From the NCBI GenBank assembly GCA_003993805.1, contig RSEF01000003.1:66183818-66247817 (forward strand): 64,000 bases of DNA. Direction: 5' to 3'. The notes under the pieces are model-generated. The model did no database searches, was not told the DNA's origin, and saw only the letters and a program-made list of their open reading frames with translations. Numbering within the stretch: position 1 is the first letter of the stretch; each line of letters starts with the position of its first letter. A program made the position numbers and the translations under genes. This document shows, one piece after another, positions 52,401-62,345 of this stretch. This stretch comes from Himantopus leucocephalus. Taxonomy: Eukaryota > Chordata > Aves > Charadriiformes > Recurvirostridae.

Positions 52401-55400
52401 TATGCCTGCATTGGTTTCAAAGGAATTGTCTACTAAGTGCAAAACAGGCTAGAATATAGTCTGTGACTTGCTCAAAAGGAAGAAAAAAACCCACCTTTAT
52501 GCACATTGCAGGAAAAAAAAAAAAGAAAGAAAAAGATTCATGACTGTGAATGAATTCTTGCGGTGCACAGTATTTTTCAAGTATGGTTTGGCTCAGATCC
52601 CATAAAATAAGAATTGACAGTAAAATACGTGAGTAGTTTCTTCTAAAGTACTTACTACACAGGAACAGCAGGCATTTCTCAAGGAGAAATGTCTTGTCCA
52701 ATCTGAAGAGACTGCCAAATTGCCATAAGCAAATACAAAACATCATTATCACCTCAAAAAAACAGTTTCACAGTTCCAAAATTACAGTTCAGTCCTATAT
52801 TTTTTGCTCCGGCAAAATTAGCTTTGGTACAAAAAAAAGGACACTTCCCCCAGTTACAGTGGGCTGTGTTTCCAGTTGTGCCACTGTGCAGGAGCAGAAG
52901 CAAGCATGGACATTTTAGACATAGATTCTAAGCATTAGGGAATTCGTAAATAGCTTGCCTTGGCTGCTTCCCTGAAGCAGATACACCTCTCTACCTCTTC
53001 AAGGCACTGCCTGACACAAGGAGGAGGAGGTGACATCTACCCCATAGGTTCCCATAAATCAGTAGCTCTAGCCTGTTCTTGGGTGAGGGGGAGGAGACAC
53101 CCGCATCTGTCTGGTTCATAAGGCCCTCCTTCTAATGTTATTTCCCTTCTCATGAGGTATATCCCTGGGGAACAAGCCAACCTTCAAAAGGATTGCAAGT
53201 TCCAAACCCCTTTAACATTTCTGTAGGTAATCTGCAGCAACCCTGGAGATCATTTAACATGGAACAGTAAGTTAGCACTTGCTACCAGCAGTCACGCTGG
53301 CTCACAGATGTTCACACAGGGGGCAGCTGCTCCACCTGTTCCACTCATCCTCAAAAGGGGTGAAACCTTGCTTTTGAGTTGGGAGGAAAGAGGGGAATAG
53401 AAGCGATGTGGAAATGGGAAGGATGGGGAAAATGGGAGGGATGGGGAAAAGGAAATATTCCATCGACACCCCTGTGCCAAACAGAGTAACTGTGCCGGGG
53501 ACAGAACAAGTAGCTTCCCTGCTGCAAGAAGGGGAGAAAAGGGAACACTAGAGCAACAGTCTCTACTGGGTGAAATTTGTATAAATTATTATTTCATAGA
53601 CTTCTTAAGCATCTCCCATTCTTAGCATGTGGGATGCCGTTCACTAGGTGCCGTGATGGGGAATAAGCCAACGAGCTGGCTTGCATGGAAGGGTGGTTCT
53701 GCTGGCACTCTTGCTTATTGGGTGAAACCAAGTGGAGTTTCGCTTGGCTGCCACGCAGTGTTGTGGTCTTTCTCCCATGCTGGGACTCCATGAGCCAGAT
53801 GCATATGGCAGGATCAGGCCACGTTGTTCAGCCAAATCTAGTAGCAGGAGTTCAGGGTGGGAGAGAGGCCACAGCGCTGCTGTTGCAAGAGTTATGGTCT
53901 TACCTGTAGGGAAGCATGAAATAGGAATTGGTTTGGAGGAATCCCATGGTTGAAGTGTGAAACTTGGCTGCCTGATACCCAACAAACAACTCCCACCATG
54001 ACATCTTTTATGATGGATCTTTTTTTTCTGAGCTCCACATGCAACCCCTCATCTTGGCAGCTCTTTCAGCAGAACCGAGAGAGAATGCACCTTCCCATCC
54101 AGCCCACCCTGTCCTCTCTAGATCACACAAAGCGCATTTTTTGAGCAATGTTAGGACTTTATTTACTCCAGGCAAGGGCAAAGTTCTCTCCAGCCCAAAG
54201 AACACCACATCAATGGGAGCTTTGGTGAAGCCTGCAATCGAGGCCTGGGAATTCAGATGTGAGTTATTAAACAAGCACAATACCAATCTCATATTATGAT
54301 GATGATAACGTGGTACCTTTTCCTTCCTTCTGACATCTCTTTCTTTGTACAATACATTTTCTGCTCTCGCTTGTAGCTGGGCAAGGATTGCCCCTTGCTG
54401 ACGGATGCTGTACGATCTCTCTGACCCTTACTTCATTTCCTCTTTTGAAACCACATGTTTTTCCTTTCTTTGTGCAAGGGCTCCATGGACTCCACTCACT
54501 AGCTTCACAGTGCACTGCAATAAACATAGGACAAGCTGAGCCTGGCCAATATCTTTTTGTAAACACAATGCATATGCTACATTCATTTTATTCTGCATCA
54601 GCCAAAAGGTGGAAAAAATTAATGGAATTAATCAGGATTTGCAGTAGTGAGTTGACAGAAATTGGGCTGCTGAGGATATACTGCACAAAATAATGTTAAA
54701 TAATTATGTCAGTTACTATTTTGTACGCTGTTTCGTAATTCCACTGCTGAAACGGGGCAACAACACCACAATTGGTCTCAATGAAATCAGTTACTGGGCC
54801 TTGTTCTGAGGTTGCTCTGGTTTTGTGGAGGTATAAATCCTTGTGGCTTCAGTGGAATTAAACTTTGGTCATGCCTATGTGAAAGGAGAGTGAAGTCATG
54901 GGGTCAAGCTGCTGCAGCTGGTCTCAAAGGTGTTGAATTTGGAAATCAATAGTTATATAGAACCAACTGATACCAAAAGGCATTACATTAAGAATCAAGT
55001 ATATTTGATGACCTGCTGCTTGGTATTCAGCTTAAATATTGAAAGAGCCACTATCTGTAGCATATACAAGCTCTAAGTAGGCAAAGCAGAGGAGAATTTG
55101 AGTCAGGGGGGTGCAAGCTTTTCAGAAAAGAGTGGGTTACAGTTTATAAACCACAGTGATCTGAATGCGCAACCTGTACTATTGGGAACTCAAAAGGTGT
55201 GCAGCTGGACACTTGTCCAAACAGTGTAGACAAAAATGGGAGTAACCTTGGAAGCTTAACAACATGCTTTTAACAACTGTCCTTTTATGCCATCTCCTCA
55301 GTATCCTTCTCTTGCAAAAAGATAGTAAACATTTATATTTACTTTATGTTCACATGCGTGCTTAAGACTATAAACCACTGCTGAAGAAGGAAAGACTTCC

Positions 55401-58400
55401 AGCCGCTCTATAAGGAGGAATTTGTAAGTCAACATTTTTCCAGCTCCAGAATTTACTTCCAAATTTTTCAAAACCTAAAAATATAACTGACCTCAGGCAA
55501 TCTCTGAGCCTTCCTCCAGTGAATTGTCATGTGGGTCATTTTGTTTTTCATATTACACTGGAGCTCTCCTGTTAAAATAATTGGCCTTCACGTGCACAAA
55601 AAGGTTCTGTTTTTTCTCCGTAGCTTTAAATGGCTTTTCCTAGTTGAGACTGACTCATTGTTAAAGCAGCTAAGTCTACAGCACTTGGAAACAGCCATCA
55701 AGAAACAAAAACGATCCCTTGAATTTCTTTCAAAGATGAAAGTCTTTGCTTGAAAATAAAACTGTAAAAACCATCACTACCACCTGAACTAATATATATT
55801 TGAGAAGGAAAACGCCAAACTACTGTACATTATTTTTATTCCTGCATTACTTCCCCTCCAAAACACGCAATGCCAGGGAGAGCTATGTGCATGATATTGT
55901 GGGGGAGGAGATTTCCATCATGGCCAGACTGTGCCTAAGTGCTCCCTGGTTGCTGGTGGCTGAAGAGGTTACCGCTTCCACCGCAGTTTGCAGCCCTCAG
56001 CCACCACAATTCACAGCCGGCCTACTAAAATAAGCTAAACCTTGCCACAGCTTCGGTATGCCTATGGCAGGGGATGTCAACTGCAGCAGCCAAGAGGCAA
56101 ATATATCACTCGTTCTGCTTTCAGCTGGAGGGGTGGCAAAGGGATGGAGCAGACAGTTAGGTGTGGTGACCTCCAAAATTGCCCCGGTGTGAATAATTGG
56201 AGCTTGTGAGTCAGAGGCTGGAGAGATACAAAAGCAGGTCTCTTCTCCACAGCCAGTGAGTCACAGGACCAGTGTCACCAATCTCATTCCTTCAGTGACA
56301 GTGCCACACTATTTTGTGTTTTATTTTAATCCTCACTTTCTGGAGTCAGGTGATGATGCCCATTTGGGGGTTTTCGGTTTTTGTTCTTTTTTTTCTTGAA
56401 TGTTTTAGTTTCTAGCCTTTGCCTTTGTGAAGGTATGCTTCAAAATGTTGACGCACGCATGCTTTGAAGGCTCAGGTAGTACAAGGGAGCTAAAGCAAAG
56501 CAGTTAGTATTTTAATCTTTCAACTACAAGTGGGGTCTGACTCAGGATTTTTGAACCTTTGATGTTAGCGGTGCTGCATAACACCATAACAGAACAAGCA
56601 AGAGATGGATGTCATTCTATCTCAGGGCAGACCAAACAGGCCATGTTTCCTGAGGCAGGATTGCCCTTAGCATCAAGGCTGTGTTTGTGGGGCACAACTG
56701 AGCTTGTGTCTCTTGTGAAATGGCAGACTTGGGAAATACCTTGAGTTTGTTGTGCTAGGGAACACATCTTGTGATGCAGAACATTTCCATTTTAAGTTGC
56801 ACTTCCCTGGTGGTGTAACTGATCTTGCAACTCATGCCCTCCTTAGATCCCCCATCTCCTGTGAGAAAACCAGGCAGGACACGGAGGGACCGGACTTACC
56901 GATGCTAGTGCACTCCATCGTGTGATTGTTGGCTTCCAGCCCATCAGGGCACTTTTCAAGGCACTTTCCACTGTATAAGTAAAACCCACTTTTACACTTT
57001 GTGCAGAAGTTTCTGGTGAAGCAGGTATCACAGTCAGCTTTACATTCTGAAATGCAAACAGTAAACAACAATGTTGTTGCTCTTTGCCACGAAACGCTAT
57101 GGGCTGTCTCACATATACCAGAATGACACAATTCTAGCAATGTTAAACAATCTTCAAATGAAGCAAATTCTATTTAGCTCTTCTTCGTGGCCTGTACACA
57201 CAGTGAGGCCAGCCACAAGTGACCTTGGCGTGAGTGAGGGTTTAATAAGGATGGCCTGCTGCGGAACGGCCTCACGCTGCTTGTCTTCTTGCAGACCTAT
57301 GCAAACAGAAGACAGAGCACAGGCCATCAGAATAACAATATACATCTTCTGCCCTATACTGACACAGCATAGGTACTAATTAACCCCAGGTTACTGGGCC
57401 AGTTCCACACTATCTCTCTCCGTTCATCCAGAAGAAATAAAAATATGCCAGAGTTTAGAATCTGCTTAAGACTGTTTAACATCAACATCTTTTTCAAATG
57501 AATCCTTGATGTTCACTCAGATGTCCTGTTGTATTTCATGTATTCTCTATATGACTACCCAAATTGGCATTAGTGGTATATTTCCCAGTTCTCATATATT
57601 CTTAAAAGAAATACATAAAAACTCGTGTACGGCACAGCTCATGTCTGATATTCAAGGCCACACACTGCTAAAAAGTGAGCAAATACTTTACAGTGTCAAG
57701 TTACTCTGTAAGATTTTACTCTGGGGTCTGTTCATTAAATAACTTTTATTACCAGGTTAAAACTGGGAGAGTTGCTTGGCCGTCGCTCTTATGTTTTTAT
57801 ATCACCTATGGGATCAAAACCAGTGAATTCAACAACAAAAAGAGGAGTGGGGAGGACATTGTGATCTTTTCCAGTTCATTTATGGTTCAAAATACATAGT
57901 GGGGTCAAAATGTTGCCTGGGTGGTAAAGAATACAGTTGGGTTGTCTGTCCCCCAGCCCCAAGGCAACATGAATCGGTAACTTCCCCCAAAGCAGGCTGA
58001 AACATGGCCGGCTGAAACCTGGCCAGCTGCTACAGGCATTTAGAGGATGACACTGAGTGTGAGACAAGCTACAAAGAGACCAGGGCAAACCGTGTCTCCA
58101 AAGAATGCCACCTGCCATCTTCTCTCCTTGTCACAGGAGTCAGGTGGGTAAGGGCAGTCGGTTAAAAGCCTCCAGCCATGGAGATTCAGCATCCCTCAGT
58201 CCCCGCTCTTCAGAGCTGCCACCGCTCCCTCTTGCTGCCAGAGGGCAGTGCCTGGCACCTACCGGTGCTTCCCTTTCACATGGTGGTGTAGAGGAGGACA
58301 CCATCACCTGGGTCCTGGGCAGGTCCATGCAGAGCCAGGATCCCTGAGCTTTAGGCCATTTTGTGATCTTTCACCTTAACTTCTTGCTGGGGTTAATATT

Positions 58401-58732
58401 TACTGCACTACTATAAATGAACTGAACAAATAAAGACACGGCCTGTCCGTCTGCTTCTGTGTTGACTTGACTCCTGAGGGGACACAGCATTCAAGAGAGA
58501 ACAAACACATTCATGCGCTTCCCCTTTCCCCAGCACTTACTTGCACACTTATTAATGTCAGGATACCGTGTCCCATAGTATCCGCTTGGACACGAGGAAA
58601 GACATACTCCGATCTGTTTCATGCCAATCCTCTCCAGAACAAAAAAGAGCCTGGGCTTACATGACAGGCATCCGTTGTAGTCAGAACATGTAGCACACCC
58701 TCCTTGGCAACCCTGGCTCACATTAGGATGCA
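31266..58732 (-). CDS. RSPO3: R-spondin 3, exons 2-5 (5'-partial; exon 1 outside window)
   Basis: Join of 58541-58732, 56900-57046, 54317-54514 and 31266-31459, read on the minus strand. R-spondins are secreted ligands that bridge LGR4/5/6 to ZNRF3/RNF43, clear those E3 ligases from the membrane and so amplify WNT signalling. Seen: two Cys-rich furin-like repeats, one thrombospondin type 1 repeat and a Lys/Arg-rich tail, in the family order. All introns are phase 1 and each junction restores the expected codon (Lys at 2/3, Val at 3/4, Gly at 4/5). From the exon 2 start to the stop there are about 243 residues. Human RSPO3 is 272 residues with about 32 in exon 1, so the length fits. Wording such as NVSQGCQGGCATCSDYNG and LEANNHTMEC is RSPO3-like rather than RSPO1, 2 or 4. 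The signal peptide exon was not found up to 64000; intron 1 is tens of kb in mammals, so its absence is expected. Confidence 0.95.
31551..31658. repeat. Imperfect tandem duplication upstream of RSPO3 exon 5
   Basis: TGGATTAGCACCTCCCATTAG at 31551 and TGGACTAGCACCTCCCATCAG at 31638 differ at 2 of 21 bases. Looser similarity extends about 15 bases to the left of both (CTGTAAAACCAGCCC against CTGCTAAATTCGGCC). The unit spacing is 87 bases. It lies about 90-200 bases upstream of the exon 5 acceptor, within intron 4. Confidence 0.7.
32288..32502 (+). mobile_element. CR1 LINE 3' fragment (about 215 bp)
   Basis: Contains TTCAAGGCCAGGCTGGATGG, GAGCAACCTGGTCTAGTG and a GTGATTCTATGATTCTATT tail, all standard for the CR1 3' end. 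It lies in RSPO3 intron 4, antisense to RSPO3. Confidence 0.93.
33783..33808. repeat. (TG)n microsatellite with TGTA variants
   Basis: TGTATGTATTTGTATG followed by TGTGTGTGTG. Confidence 0.85.
34671..34710. repeat. Mixed TG/TA/CA microsatellite
   Basis: TGCGTGTGTG, then CGTATATATATACACG and TATATACACACACA. Alternating purine-pyrimidine over about 40 bases, 35 bases before the GC-rich block. Confidence 0.9.
34745..34940 (+). pseudogene. GC-rich block with poly(A) signal; possible retrocopy 3' end
   Basis: About 135 bases of extreme G+C with many CpG (34745-34880) appear abruptly in AT-rich intron DNA. They are followed by about 40 bases ending in TTCAATAAAGCC (AATAAA at 34924-34929) and then an A-rich tract starting about 7 bases after that signal. 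This layout fits the 3' end of a reverse-transcribed, polyadenylated mRNA or ncRNA inserted on the plus strand, with the tail later degenerated into AAAAAG units. No parent gene was recognised, the short frames look like Gly/Arg/Ala noise, and no clear target duplication was found. A local GC-rich minisatellite is the alternative. Confidence 0.35.
34936..35113. repeat. A-rich (AAAAAG)n tract with 97-base pure purine run
   Basis: Mostly AAAAAG units. From 35017 to 35113 there is no pyrimidine at all. Earlier interruptions are TC at 34969-34970, T at 34984, and C at 35004 and 35016. The plus strand gives a low-complexity Lys-rich frame that is not a gene. Confidence 0.97.
38080..38215 (-). repeat. 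Ancient SINE/L3-type fragment, antisense
   Basis: ATTACATAGCAGTTTTCATC, then an altered AAGCGCTTTACAAA-like part, and later AGGGTGGGAAGTGACAT. This is the reverse order of the same conserved tail seen at 13.9 and 42.6 kb. It is weak and strongly decayed. Confidence 0.45.
41225..41338 (+). mobile_element. CR1 LINE 3' end fragment
   Basis: Begins TTTGAGCAACCTGGTCTAGT, continues through GATCTTTAAGGTCCCTTCCA and ends in ATTCTATGATTCTATGA. It lies in RSPO3 intron 4, antisense to the gene. Confidence 0.93.
42567..42650 (+). repeat. Ancient MIR/CORE-SINE-like fragment
   Basis: CCTCAGGTTCCAAAACTGTA followed by AAATGGAGATAAGAGTTCCT and AAATGCTTTGGGATCTATGG. This is the typical CCTCAGTTTCC-x-CTGTAAAATGGGGATAA pattern of old amniote SINEs. 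Confidence 0.6.
44843..44925. repeat. Ancient interspersed repeat with inverted ends (family unknown)
   Basis: GATCCAAAG ... GAAGTCAATGGGATTT ... CTTGGATCAGGCCC. The 'gatccaaag / cttggatc' ends are nearly inverted, a pattern recurring in bird and turtle DNA. Possibly related pieces are near 15.23-15.30 kb and 54.74-54.88 kb. I cannot name the family. Confidence 0.4.
47911..48366 (+). mobile_element. CR1 LINE, 3' end with part of ORF2
   Basis: About 455 bases, the longest CR1 copy here. Positions 47945-48238 keep an open frame: GLFSLENRRLWGDLIAAF near the start, HWNRLPREVVEAPSLEVF in the middle, and LDEALSNLV before the stop. This is the C-terminal end of the CR1 ORF2 reverse transcriptase polyprotein. 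The 3' end has GGTCCCTTCCAACCTAAACC and a degenerate array of ATTCTAT units to 48366. It is 5'-truncated and cannot be autonomous. The intact terminal frame suggests a fairly young copy. Confidence 0.95.
54317..54514 (-). CDS. RSPO3: RSPO3 exon 4: thrombospondin type 1 repeat
   Basis: Sixty-five full codons from HCEASEWSPWSPC to CQKEGK. It holds the TSP1 hallmark WxxW followed by the Cys pattern CTKKGKTCGFKRG, then RVREI and a basic end. In R-spondins this domain and the basic tail bind heparan sulfate proteoglycans. The acceptor is TTTATTGCAG ending at 54515. The donor is AAAAG|GTACCA at 54316, weaker than the other donors but the only position that keeps phase with exon 5. The split codon with exon 3 is GTG (Val), giving SIVHCEAS. 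Confidence 0.96.
54515..56899 (-). other. RSPO3: RSPO3 intron 3 (2,385 bp)
   Basis: Runs from the GTAAGT donor of exon 3 to the TTGCAG acceptor of exon 4, phase 1. It contains one possible ancient repeat near 54.74-54.88 kb and nothing else recognisable. Confidence 0.9.
56900..57046 (-). CDS. RSPO3: RSPO3 exon 3: furin-like repeat 2
   Basis: Forty-eight full codons from CKADCDTCF to MECTSI, flanked by a clean acceptor (TTTCAG, ending at 57047) and a consensus donor (G|GTAAGT, starting at 56899). This is the second furin-like repeat, which binds the leucine-rich repeat ectodomain of LGR4/5/6. The two aromatic residues that plug into LGR in R-spondin structures are kept, as CFTRNFC (Phe-x3-Phe). 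The split codon with exon 2 gives AAA (Lys), so the joined text reads KCAKCKAD, as in the family. Confidence 0.96.
57047..58540 (-). other. RSPO3: RSPO3 intron 2 (1,494 bp)
   Basis: Runs from the GTAAGT donor of exon 2 to the TTTCAG acceptor of exon 3, phase 1. No repeat or other gene is recognised inside. Confidence 0.9.
58541..58732 (-). CDS. RSPO3: RSPO3 exon 2: furin-like repeat 1
   Basis: Encodes 63 complete codons from HPNVSQGCQGG to DINKCA, plus partial codons at each end. This is the first furin-like Cys-rich repeat, the part of R-spondins that binds ZNRF3/RNF43. The Arg and Gln known from RSPO1 structures to contact ZNRF3 are present in LERIGMKQ. An NVS glycosylation sequon lies near the exon start. 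The donor is strong (A|GTAAGTGC, GT at 58540-58539). The acceptor is placed at 58734-58733, where the base at 58734 is ambiguous. If it is T on the plus strand, the minus strand reads AG|TGCATCC after a 17-base T run. The phase-1 start predicts a Met (ATG) or Val (GTG) codon split with exon 1. The start coordinate is therefore inferred by homology and phase. Confidence 0.93.
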
Positions 58733-58733
58733 C

Positions 58734-58734
58734 N
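58734..58734. other. Ambiguous base (N) at RSPO3 exon 2 splice acceptor
   Basis: A single N six bases from a 17-base A run (58740-58756). On the minus strand it occupies the A position of the required acceptor AG. See findings. Confidence 0.97.
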
Positions 58735-61700
58735 CATTTAAAAAAAAAAAAAAAAAGATGAGAGAACAAGATATTAGACAAGATCATGAAATAATGGTTC
58801 TTCTGTACTTGGAAGGGTGGGCCATCCACCTCTCTGACAGCTCTTAAAGATTGCTTCATTTTTTCTTGTGTCTCTTATGACCTGACATTTCATTTTAGCG
58901 ATTATTTCATCTGCATAAAAATGAGAAGCTCAGCTGATGTGCTCACATCTTGCAGAAACAGCTAACAGCAAATTATGTTTGAAATAGATGTTATGGAACA
59001 GCAGCATCCTAGAGAACAGTTATTTTTATTTTAGTGGCTTTTCCATCTCATATACACTTGGCTCAGCAGATAAATACGTGTTCACTTATCTTTGCTTTTC
59101 TTAGCTGGATGATTAAAAATCAACCTAGTGTATAATTTCCTTCATTGACTAAATGCCATTTGATTGAGTTCTGCTGTGCAGGAATATGCCCTTGTAAGAT
59201 CTAATGCTAATTTGCCTTAATAAAAAGACAGAGGAGAGCCATCCTTCTCACCCTCCTTCCTTCCCTGGAATGTTCTCTCTGGCATGTTTTTAATCTCTAA
59301 CAATTACAACCTGATGTTCAGACTTAACTGTGGCATTTACCCTGCTCCAGTCCCAGCATGGAGCATAGGTAGGATTATATTTGCCTTTAAATTGAATTGT
59401 TCTAATTCTTCAGACAAGGAAAGGAAAACACTCACTGCTTAAGACTATTCAGTTCTTCTTTAGGGGCTTGGGGGTAGCAGAAAAGAGGATGCTGTTGCAG
59501 ACTATCTTTTTAGTAGCAGACATTAATCAGTGTATTACTTCTCAGTGGTAGAGTATAGTGTTTTGCATCTTCCTGTACTTTAGAAGTTGTTACCAAGTTG
59601 GATCTGAAAAATAATTAAGCATCAAATAGCTCCAGATCCTGTGTCCCCTCTTTTTTGGCCTCATCTTCTTTGAAAAACCCAGGCATTTTTCTAAGTGTAA
59701 GCTTTCATCTCTCAACCTGAGACATCTGGTTATATTTCACACGTAAGAGAAATCCAGTCCTCATTTACTGTTGTAAATACTATTTGTAAATACTATTGGC
59801 TTCCTGTTCTGCCTTATCATCAGGCCAGTGATAATTTTATAAATATGCATGTGCCATACTCCGATTGCCTATATTAGTGTTTTGATTTTATTTTTTGCTG
59901 CAGACACTGCTAAATAGCTTGCGTACGCAATGAACTTGCTTTCGTCAGCTCCATTCTGTGGATCTGAAAAGGGCAGATCTGGCAGACCAGAAGTCCATAT
60001 GAATCCATGGCTTACAGGTTGAAAGCCACCACTCTCTGCTGGCTCAGGGGAGTTTGCCTGGTGGCAGGGAAGTTCAAGAATACCCCTGTACTTTGTTCAT
60101 TTACAGTTTTGGCAGAAAAGACATGGCCCATGAATGGGAAAAGTGCTCCTCTATGCTCTGAGGTTTCGATGATCACTCCCACAATCTGAGAAACCTCAAA
60201 GGGGGTTCAAGTTCATTCTTCCTCTTTCATTAATAGAATGAGGAATGAGGGTTATTTCTCTCAGTAGGGCTGAACGTGTAGGAGAAGAGCAAACTTTGTC
60301 CCTGCTGTGGACAAACAATTTCAATGCGAATATAAGAACCCAGTTCTCTGTGCCCCCTGAGGCACTCATGTTGAGCAACCTGGAGGAAAGTATTTTTACC
60401 ACCAGAACGCACCACTACTATGAGAATAAAAGGCATTCTGCATAGTGAGAAGCTGCAACCCCAATTCAGTTATCAGACTTGCTTTCACTAGACTCACAAA
60501 ATACTGAGTGCTCAAGAAGTATAGCATAATTTTTTTCTGAGAAGATTCCAAAGATACAAAGTATATTGATTTTGAAATTAAGAGCCTGAAAAATTGGCTT
60601 TCTTTTTAAAGTTAAGTAAATGAAAATGTCCTTGTCTCTCTCTCCCTTGTCTTGTGGCTCTTGTATGAAACTACTTTCAAAGGCAGACACAGTAACATGA
60701 TCTAAGAAGCTGACATTATTTAAAAACTATCCGTGACTTTCCTTCATTAAGTCTGACAGGGGGAAGAAAAAGCAGCTGAGGTACAAAATATTTGTCATCA
60801 AAGCTGCTATAAAAATATGGATGATCACTTTTGATGGGAAACATATTATGTGTGAGCACCTGTGACACGTCATTATGAATAGATTCTCTCAACAGAGAAA
60901 ACATTACATGCAACTGCTCTGAGGTCAAGCTCTGTGTGTGAGCCCTTGAGACAGGCAATAGTTTATTACCGAAAGATGATAATTCTCTATAGCTGAGATC
61001 CATTACATGGCTGAATTCCATCTTCCTTTTAACTCCAGAAGTATGAAGTATAAAATAAAGTGTACTCCTAGCCATTTTCACAATTTCTGCCTCCTTTCAT
61101 GCATCCCAGATACATGTCATACAAATAACACGGAAAAAAACGAGAGCCTGTAGTTTCAAATGGAGAATCATATTGTTAGTATTACAGAGCATGGAATAAG
61201 TTAAAATATGTAAATCAAGCTCCATTTAAAGGCTGATTTCATGCCATGTCGTAATTCAATGTGTGAAGCAAAACAAGCTCCTGTTCTTGGAAATGCACAG
61301 AGCAAAAGTCCAGAAGTCTTGTTGAAAAGTCAGAACTGACATTTTAAATGAAGAAAGATATTTCTTCTCTCAAAAGCTATTAAAGGGATCCTTTTCTGAT
61401 TGTCTCCTATTGTGCCTGGCATTTCTTTGAGCCCTGTATCCATGTGATGAAACTGTCTCTCTTTACACTTGCTCTGAATGCTAGGTAGATCCTTATTCTG
61501 GCTCAGGCAAGAAGCATAGCAGGGACAGCTGAGTGCTCCAAAAATTGGTACTGTTTGAAAGCACAGCACTGGGCTTTGTCATTGAACGTGGGAGAAAATA
61601 AATGGTGGAGGAAAAATATTCATGTCTAGAAAATGAGATAGCATGTCTGACCAAGCTCCAGCTGAAGATTTCATTCTCGTTACCTCTCAGCATCCTCCCT

Positions 61701-62281
61701 CTCTCCGGTTCAGATCCAGGCGCTTGCCTGATCCCTGCAATGTAGGGGCCAGTCCCTCCCCTCCTGGGGAGGACAAGTAGTTTCGAAGGAATTCCAGAAG
61801 GAAACAGGGCAAACTCAGGCTCTGAAACGTCTTTCTGCCACAGGGAGGGAACTTATCACGGCTGGGTACAGAACTGGCCCTTACTATTCCTCTGTCATTG
61901 CAGCAAGGTGTTAGTGCCTGCAGATCTCAAGCACTTCAGCAACTCACACCATAACCACAAGGAAGCAACCACAAGTTTTACCCCTTTTTTTCCCTGTATC
62001 AGACACTGTGATCTCAGAGTTTAAATGATGTGCTGCAACAAGCTGGGAACACAAACCCCATCTGGTGAAATCCAGCCGCAGTACACCTGATGTAAGCATT
62101 GCTTCAAATTTCTATACTTAAATCAACAGTAGAAATGGGTAAGTAATGTATTTCCACTTTAAGAAACGCTTTGAAGACTACAGGTGAAAAATCACTAGGA
62201 GAGTGCAGACCACTCCTGTTAGCCACAAGTTTTAGATGTGGTAAGTGGGGCAGAGAGAGGTCCAGACTTCTGGCAGAGGGG

Positions 62282-62345
62282 CAGGTGCTGTGGCCTTGTG
62301 GGTTAGGCACTGGCTGCAGAACCAGAAGGTCTGGGCTTCAGCATT
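62282..62345 (+). repeat. Possible tRNA-derived SINE head
   Basis: GTGGCCTTGTGGGTTAGGCA, then CTGGCTGCAGAACCAGAAGG and TCTGGGCTTCAG resemble the A-box to B-box part of amniote tRNA-derived SINEs (GTGGCCTAGTGGTTAG...). The B box is degraded and no body was recognised. Confidence 0.3.

Larger units (their letters stand above)
31460..54316 (-). other. RSPO3: RSPO3 intron 4 (about 22.9 kb)
   Basis: Bounded by the exon 4 donor (GTACCA) and the exon 5 acceptor (TTTCAG). It contains CR1 fragments near 32.4, 41.3 and 48.1 kb, ancient SINE-like pieces near 38.1, 42.6 and 44.9 kb, and the GC-rich plus A-rich insertion at 34.75-35.11 kb. No other coding exon could be recognised on either strand. Regulatory elements are plausible in such an intron but none can be named from sequence alone. 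Confidence 0.85.

Noticed and set aside
60716..61081. 121-codon minus-strand frame upstream of RSPO3 exon 2, considered as exon 1
   Set aside because: No hydrophobic leader, no Arg-rich end and no phase-1 donor in the right place.
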